Positions 6,134-8,056 of a stretch of DNA of 8,056 nucleotides are shown here, in pieces. The notes below the pieces were generated by a model. It did not search any database and was not told where the DNA came from. It was given only the letters and a program-made list of their open reading frames with translations. Both the position numbers and the translations under genes were made by a program. The number at the start of each line of letters is the position of its first letter. Position 1 is the stretch's first letter. Source of the stretch: Verrucomicrobia subdivision 3 bacterium UBA7542 (GTDB taxonomy: Bacteria; Verrucomicrobiota; Verrucomicrobiia; Limisphaerales; UBA11358); the NCBI GenBank assembly GCA_002479245.1, contig DLMG01000115.1, forward strand, positions 1 through 8,056, read 5' to 3'.

Positions 6134-6345
6134 CCGAAACGAGATCGCGAAGCGTTGAAACCTGATTCCCCATTTTGCCATCCGCGTAAAAGGCTTCGCC
6201 TCACGCGGCTGGCCCCGTAACCGCGTAAAAGGCTTCCAACTCCGTCCCGCTATGCTGGACTTCGATGGACAGGTCGCCTCACGCGGCAGGCCTCGTAAAA
6301 TCGCTTTACCCGTTGCAAACCCGGAAGACCACGTAAAGCTGCGCC
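6134..6345. repeat. Structured dispersed repeat, copy 2
   Basis: It starts with the same 48 bases as copy 1 (6134-6181). A 27-base hairpin follows at 6182-6208 (CCGCGT, inner AGGC-TTC-GCCT, ACGCGG). A second CCGCGTAAAAGGC module at 6221 pairs with GCCTCACGCGG ending near 6286 and holds GGACAGGTCG in its loop. TTTACCCGTTGCAAACCCGG then lies at 6305-6324. Compared with copy 1, an extra hairpin unit (about 40 bases) is inserted, which suggests that the hairpins themselves insert into one another. On the minus strand the copy ends just upstream of the dinD ribosome site. Confidence 0.85.
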
Positions 6346-6358
6346 ACGTTGCAAGCAT

Positions 6359-6408
6359 GGGGGAATTTTGCGCCTATCCAGCGCAACGAGCAAATGCTAA
6401 ATTCTCCC
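6359..6408. repeat. Nested inverted repeat in intergenic DNA
   Basis: GGGGGAATTT (6359-6368) pairs with AAATTCTCCC (6399-6408) with one mismatch. Inside it TTGCGC (6368-6373) pairs perfectly with GCGCAA (6381-6386) around a 7-base loop. No T-run follows, so it does not look like an intrinsic terminator. It links repeat copies 2 and 3. Confidence 0.5.
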
Positions 6409-6477
6409 ACGTAAAAGGCCTTCCAACTTCGTTCCGCGTTGCGGAACTACGATGGACAGGTCAGCCTCACGTGGCAG
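6407..6477. repeat. Structured dispersed repeat, copy 3 (degenerate)
   Basis: The outer stem CCACGTAAAAGGC ... GCCTCACGTGG replaces CCGCGT/ACGCGG of the other copies with a paired change (G to A on one side, C to T on the other). Its loop contains GTTCCGC-GTT-GCGGAAC, a perfect 7-base-pair hairpin at the position where copy 2 has GTCCCGC-TAT-GCTGGAC. GATGGACAGGTC is also kept. The 48-base module is absent. Confidence 0.7.
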
Positions 6478-6522
6478 GCCGCGCTGGGGTGATCCTCCTT
6501 CGCCGGGCCTACCGAGGACAGG

Positions 6523-6630
6523 CAAGTGACCGGTCTTCTCCCGCACTTCGGGATTCGACCCGGCAAGCAAGTGACAGGTGACAGGATTTGGAAAAAGGGG
6601 AACATCCAACATTCAACATTCAACTCCGAT
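6523..6630. repeat. GTGAC(C/A)GG and CAACATTCAAC short repeats
   Basis: CAAGTGACCGGT (6523-6534) is identical to positions 7-18 at the end of the kinase gene. CAAGTGACAGGTGACAGG follows at 6568-6585, and a CAACATTCAACATTCAAC run lies at 6607-6624. They form a block of typical dispersed short repeats with no coding sense. Confidence 0.6.
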
Positions 6631-6740
6631 AAATCGCGAGCAAGCGCCCAACATCGAATTTCAGAAAGAAGGCCTCGATTTTGCGACTTATTGCGGCTGG
6701 AAAATTTCGCTTTTTCGCGGTTAAAAAATTCGTGTATGGT

Positions 6741-6910
6741 ATTTGGACATCCGCCAATATTGGGATTCAAATGATGAACTTTCCCTGAAAGCAGAATTTT
6801 CACTGGTTCTCAGACATCTCAAGCAGCCGTTTGCACGGAGGCAAAAAAACTGCTTTGCCGCCTGTAACAGTCTGAATTGGCCTTGTGGATGCTCGCAAAA
6901 GGGGATAAAG
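6741..6910 (+). promoter_or_regulatory. Leader of the exported-protein gene with competing stems
   Basis: An AT-rich stretch around 6712-6742 with a TATGGT (6735-6740) may be the promoter, though the -35 match is poor. Within the leader GGCAAA (6840-6845) pairs with TTTGCC (6854-6859). The alternative AAGCAG (6821-6826) pairs with CTGCTT (6850-6855), enclosing CCGT-TTGC-ACGG (6827-6838). The two stems share 6854-6855, so they cannot form fully together. This could be a regulatory switch or chance; I match it to no known riboswitch class. Confidence 0.25.
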
Positions 6911-7521
6911 ATGGATAATTTCATGAAAATCAGAATCGCTTTGGGTTTGTTCGTCGTCCTTGGTGCGGGTTTCATTTCCGTCCGTGCCGCCGACACCCCG
7001 GCCCAAGCCGCCGCCCGTGTGGCTTTGGAACAAAAGCTGAACCATCCGGACGATTCGCCAGTCCAGTCGCTGCCGGCAACGAACACACTTTCCGAGGCCG
7101 TGGTGGAACAACCCGCCAAATCCGCAACCACCGTAACCGAGACGGTTCCCGAAAAAGCGGTGACTCCGCAAACCACCCCGGTGGCAACAACTCCGGTGGC
7201 TGCTCCTGCTGCTGTCAGTCCTGCTGAGGTCGTTCCTGCTGCTGTTGCTCCTGCCGCTATCAGTCCTGCTGCTGTCGCTCCCGCTGTTGTTGCTCCTGCC
7301 GCTGTTGCTCCTGCCGCTGTCAGTCCTGCTGCTGTTGCTCCTTCTATGACGTTCCTGATACTGTCGCTCCTGTTTTTATCGCTTCTGTTAATAGTGCTTC
7401 TGATAATGTTGCTGCTGCTGCTGAAGCTCCGGCAATTGAAGCTCCTGCTGCTGAAGCATCCCGCGGTCGTGGCTCCAAGGGAGATTCAACCAGCAGCGGC
7501 AAAAGCGAGTCCGTCAACTGA
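6911..7521 (+). CDS. Exported Ala/Pro-rich pentapeptide-repeat protein, frame broken at the repeat end
   Basis: ATG at 6911 is preceded by AGGGGA (6900-6905) and begins a clear signal peptide. MDNFMKIR is followed by the hydrophobic stretch IALGLFVVLGAGFISV and a likely cut after VRA (residue 26). The mature start DTPAQAAARVALEQKLNHPDD is charged, and a Thr/Val/Pro-rich linker follows. Nine 15-base units at 7202-7336 encode (A/S/V)PA(A/E/V)(V/I). At about 7342-7348 the sensible frame moves by -1: it then reads YDVPDTVAPVFIASVNSASDN..., is Ala/Glu-rich, and ends RGRGSKGDSTSS..SVN with TGA at 7519-7521. Staying in the first frame gives an implausible Leu-only stretch to 7543. Restored, the protein is about 203 residues, probably periplasmic or wall-associated and disordered. 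Function unknown. An ATG at 6923 is an alternative start. Confidence 0.7.
7202..7336 (+). repeat. Nine 15-base tandem units encoding APAAV-like pentads
   Basis: Each unit is roughly GCT-CCT-GCT-GCT-GTT with third-base variation, and AGT (Ser) or GTT (Val) alternates at the first codon. Degenerate TPVA(T/A) units precede it. The unit is a multiple of three, so changes in copy number keep the frame. Strand asymmetry is strong (C/T-rich plus strand). Confidence 0.85.
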
Positions 7522-7623
7522 ACGGCGCGGAAAGCGATGTTAACCTGCCGAAAATTGAGTGGGCAACCGCAAAGGCGGAACGGAAGCGGGTCATCCATTC
7601 CTAAAAAATCTTTTATTTTCCAA

Positions 7624-7657
7624 CGCAGAGGCGCGGAGAACGCAGAGGCTCGCAGAG
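7624..7657. repeat. CGCAGAGG-type tandem repeat
   Basis: CGCAGAG occurs at 7624, 7641 and 7651, with the variant GCGCGGAGA between the first two. Runs of this type are scattered through intergenic DNA of several environmental phyla; the origin is unclear to me. Confidence 0.7.
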
Positions 7658-7717
7658 TTGAATTTCCTCCGCGGTCCTCGGCTTCCTCTGCAGTGCTAGA
7701 GCGATTTAAATAATCTC

Positions 7718-7791
7718 GTAGCCGCGAACGTCAGTTCGCGCCATAATTATCCTCCGTTAATCAATTTGCGCCGACTGACGTCGGCGGCTAC
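7718..7791. repeat. REP-like inverted pair of GTAG-headed hairpins
   Basis: The plus-strand unit is 7718-7742: GTAG, CC, then stem CGCGAAC, loop GTCA, stem GTTCGCG. The minus-strand unit is 7791-7768: GTAG, CC, then CGCCGAC, GTCA, GTCGGCG. The stems are 7 base pairs each with the same loop, and they differ only by paired changes. A GTAG just 5' of a hairpin, in inverted pairs (BIME arrangement), is the hallmark of REP elements moved by RAYT/TnpA_REP transposases. No such transposase is in the window. Confidence 0.7.
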
Positions 7792-7894
7792 ATATTTTTT
7801 GAAAAAGCTCTAGCTCACGACATCGTTCCTTTCTGAAAAGATTTTTTACCACGGACCTGCCGCGACGGGCGCGAGCACGGCGGGTGGACACGGC

Positions 7895-7925
7895 GTAAAG
7901 CCGCGTGGCGGCCACGCCGCTATAC
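7895..7925. repeat. 31-base imperfect hairpin
   Basis: Centred on 7910, GCGTGGC (7903-7909) and GCCACGC (7911-7917) pair perfectly. The arms extend through AGC/GCT to GTA/TAC with two mismatches, so 13 of 15 positions pair. It sits in GC-rich DNA between TTTACCACGGA (7846-7856) and CGGATTCACACGGAT (7927-7941), two halves of a common ACCACGGATT-type intergenic repeat. It may be an insertion into that repeat. Confidence 0.55.
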
Positions 7926-7970
7926 GCGGATTCACACGGATCGGAAAGAGGGGAGCACCAGGCTTGACCC

Positions 7971-8022
7971 GAATTGCGCGAATTATCGCCAACTGAATTC
8001 GCGTCAATTCGCGAAATTCGCG
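7971..8022. repeat. AATTCGCG repeat run
   Basis: AATTCGCG occurs at 7996-8003, 8006-8013 and 8015-8022. A related GAATTGCGCGAATT lies at 7971-7984. It is a degenerate tandem intergenic repeat with no gene. Confidence 0.6.
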
Positions 8023-8056
8023 TCGCGCCCTTGTCCGTAATACAATCCTGCAACTT

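Larger units (their letters stand above)
7522..8056. other. Non-coding repeat-rich tail of the window
   Basis: No frame here has a ribosome site, a domain or sensible composition. The stretch is a chain of dispersed repeats (tandem CGCAGAG, GTAG hairpin pair, 31-base hairpin, AATTCGCG run), described separately. Confidence 0.7.

Noticed and set aside
6743..6910. Upstream TTG extension of the exported-protein gene
   Set aside because: The signal peptide and ribosome site fix the start at 6911, and the extension crosses a structured leader.
7202..7336. CRISPR-like regular repeat
   Set aside because: Units are contiguous 15-mers coding for APAAV pentads with no spacers.
7347..7543. Leu-rich tail that looks like a membrane segment
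   Set aside because: It arises from reading Ala/Ser/Glu codons out of frame; the -1 frame gives a sensible hydrophilic tail ending at 7521.
7895..7925. Intrinsic terminator
   Set aside because: The hairpin is strong but no T-run follows on either strand and no gene ends next to it.
7757..8053. 98-codon minus-strand frame
   Set aside because: It covers only dispersed repeats and hairpins and has no start signal or domain.

Overview
The window looks like accessory, repeat-rich DNA of an environmental bacterium. The intergenic DNA is full of dispersed short repeats: CGCAGAGG-type tandems, AATTCGCG runs, CAACATTCAAC runs, GTGACCGGTGAC runs, and GTAG-headed hairpin pairs. This style reminds me of Verrucomicrobiota (Pedosphaera/Opitutus-like soil lineages), but that is inference from style and no marker gene is present.

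Region 1 (6-3980, all minus strand) is a compact operon read from right to left. It encodes a coiled-coil protein with two membrane segments, apparently split in two by a -1 frame change at a run of seven A. It then encodes a YqaJ/lambda-exonuclease-type nuclease, a 161-base gap, a HEPN-domain protein (RX4H motif), and a complete soluble Ser/Thr protein kinase with an unrecognised C-terminal domain. Gene junctions are 4-base overlaps or gaps of 2-12 bases, except for the one larger gap. A plausible promoter (4160-4187) with a perfect 16-base palindrome just upstream (4202-4217) lies before the first gene. A membrane protein, a nuclease, a HEPN probable RNase and a kinase together suggest an anti-phage or stress-response (abortive) system. 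I do not recognise this combination as a named system, so it is the best candidate here for something new.

Region 2 (about 4270-6480) holds a decayed cassette, a 5'-terminal fragment of dinD followed by a KilA-N-domain gene. The KilA-N gene has both a -1 frame change and an in-frame TAG. The pair sits between two direct copies (about 4495-4720 and 6134-6345) of a structured repeat, with a third degenerate copy at 6407-6477. The stems of these repeats show compensatory changes.

Region 3 (6500-7521) has short repeats, a leader with two competing stems, and a plus-strand gene for a small exported protein with (A/S)PAAV pentapeptide repeats. Its reading frame also shifts by -1 at the end of the repeat array.

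Region 4 (7522-8056) shows no gene. It carries dispersed repeats, a REP-like inverted pair with 5' GTAG and compensatory stem changes, and a 31-base imperfect hairpin that seems inserted inside another repeat.

Three separate frames in the window are broken in the same sense (one base apparently missing). Base-calling error must therefore be ruled out before any of these breaks is taken as biology.
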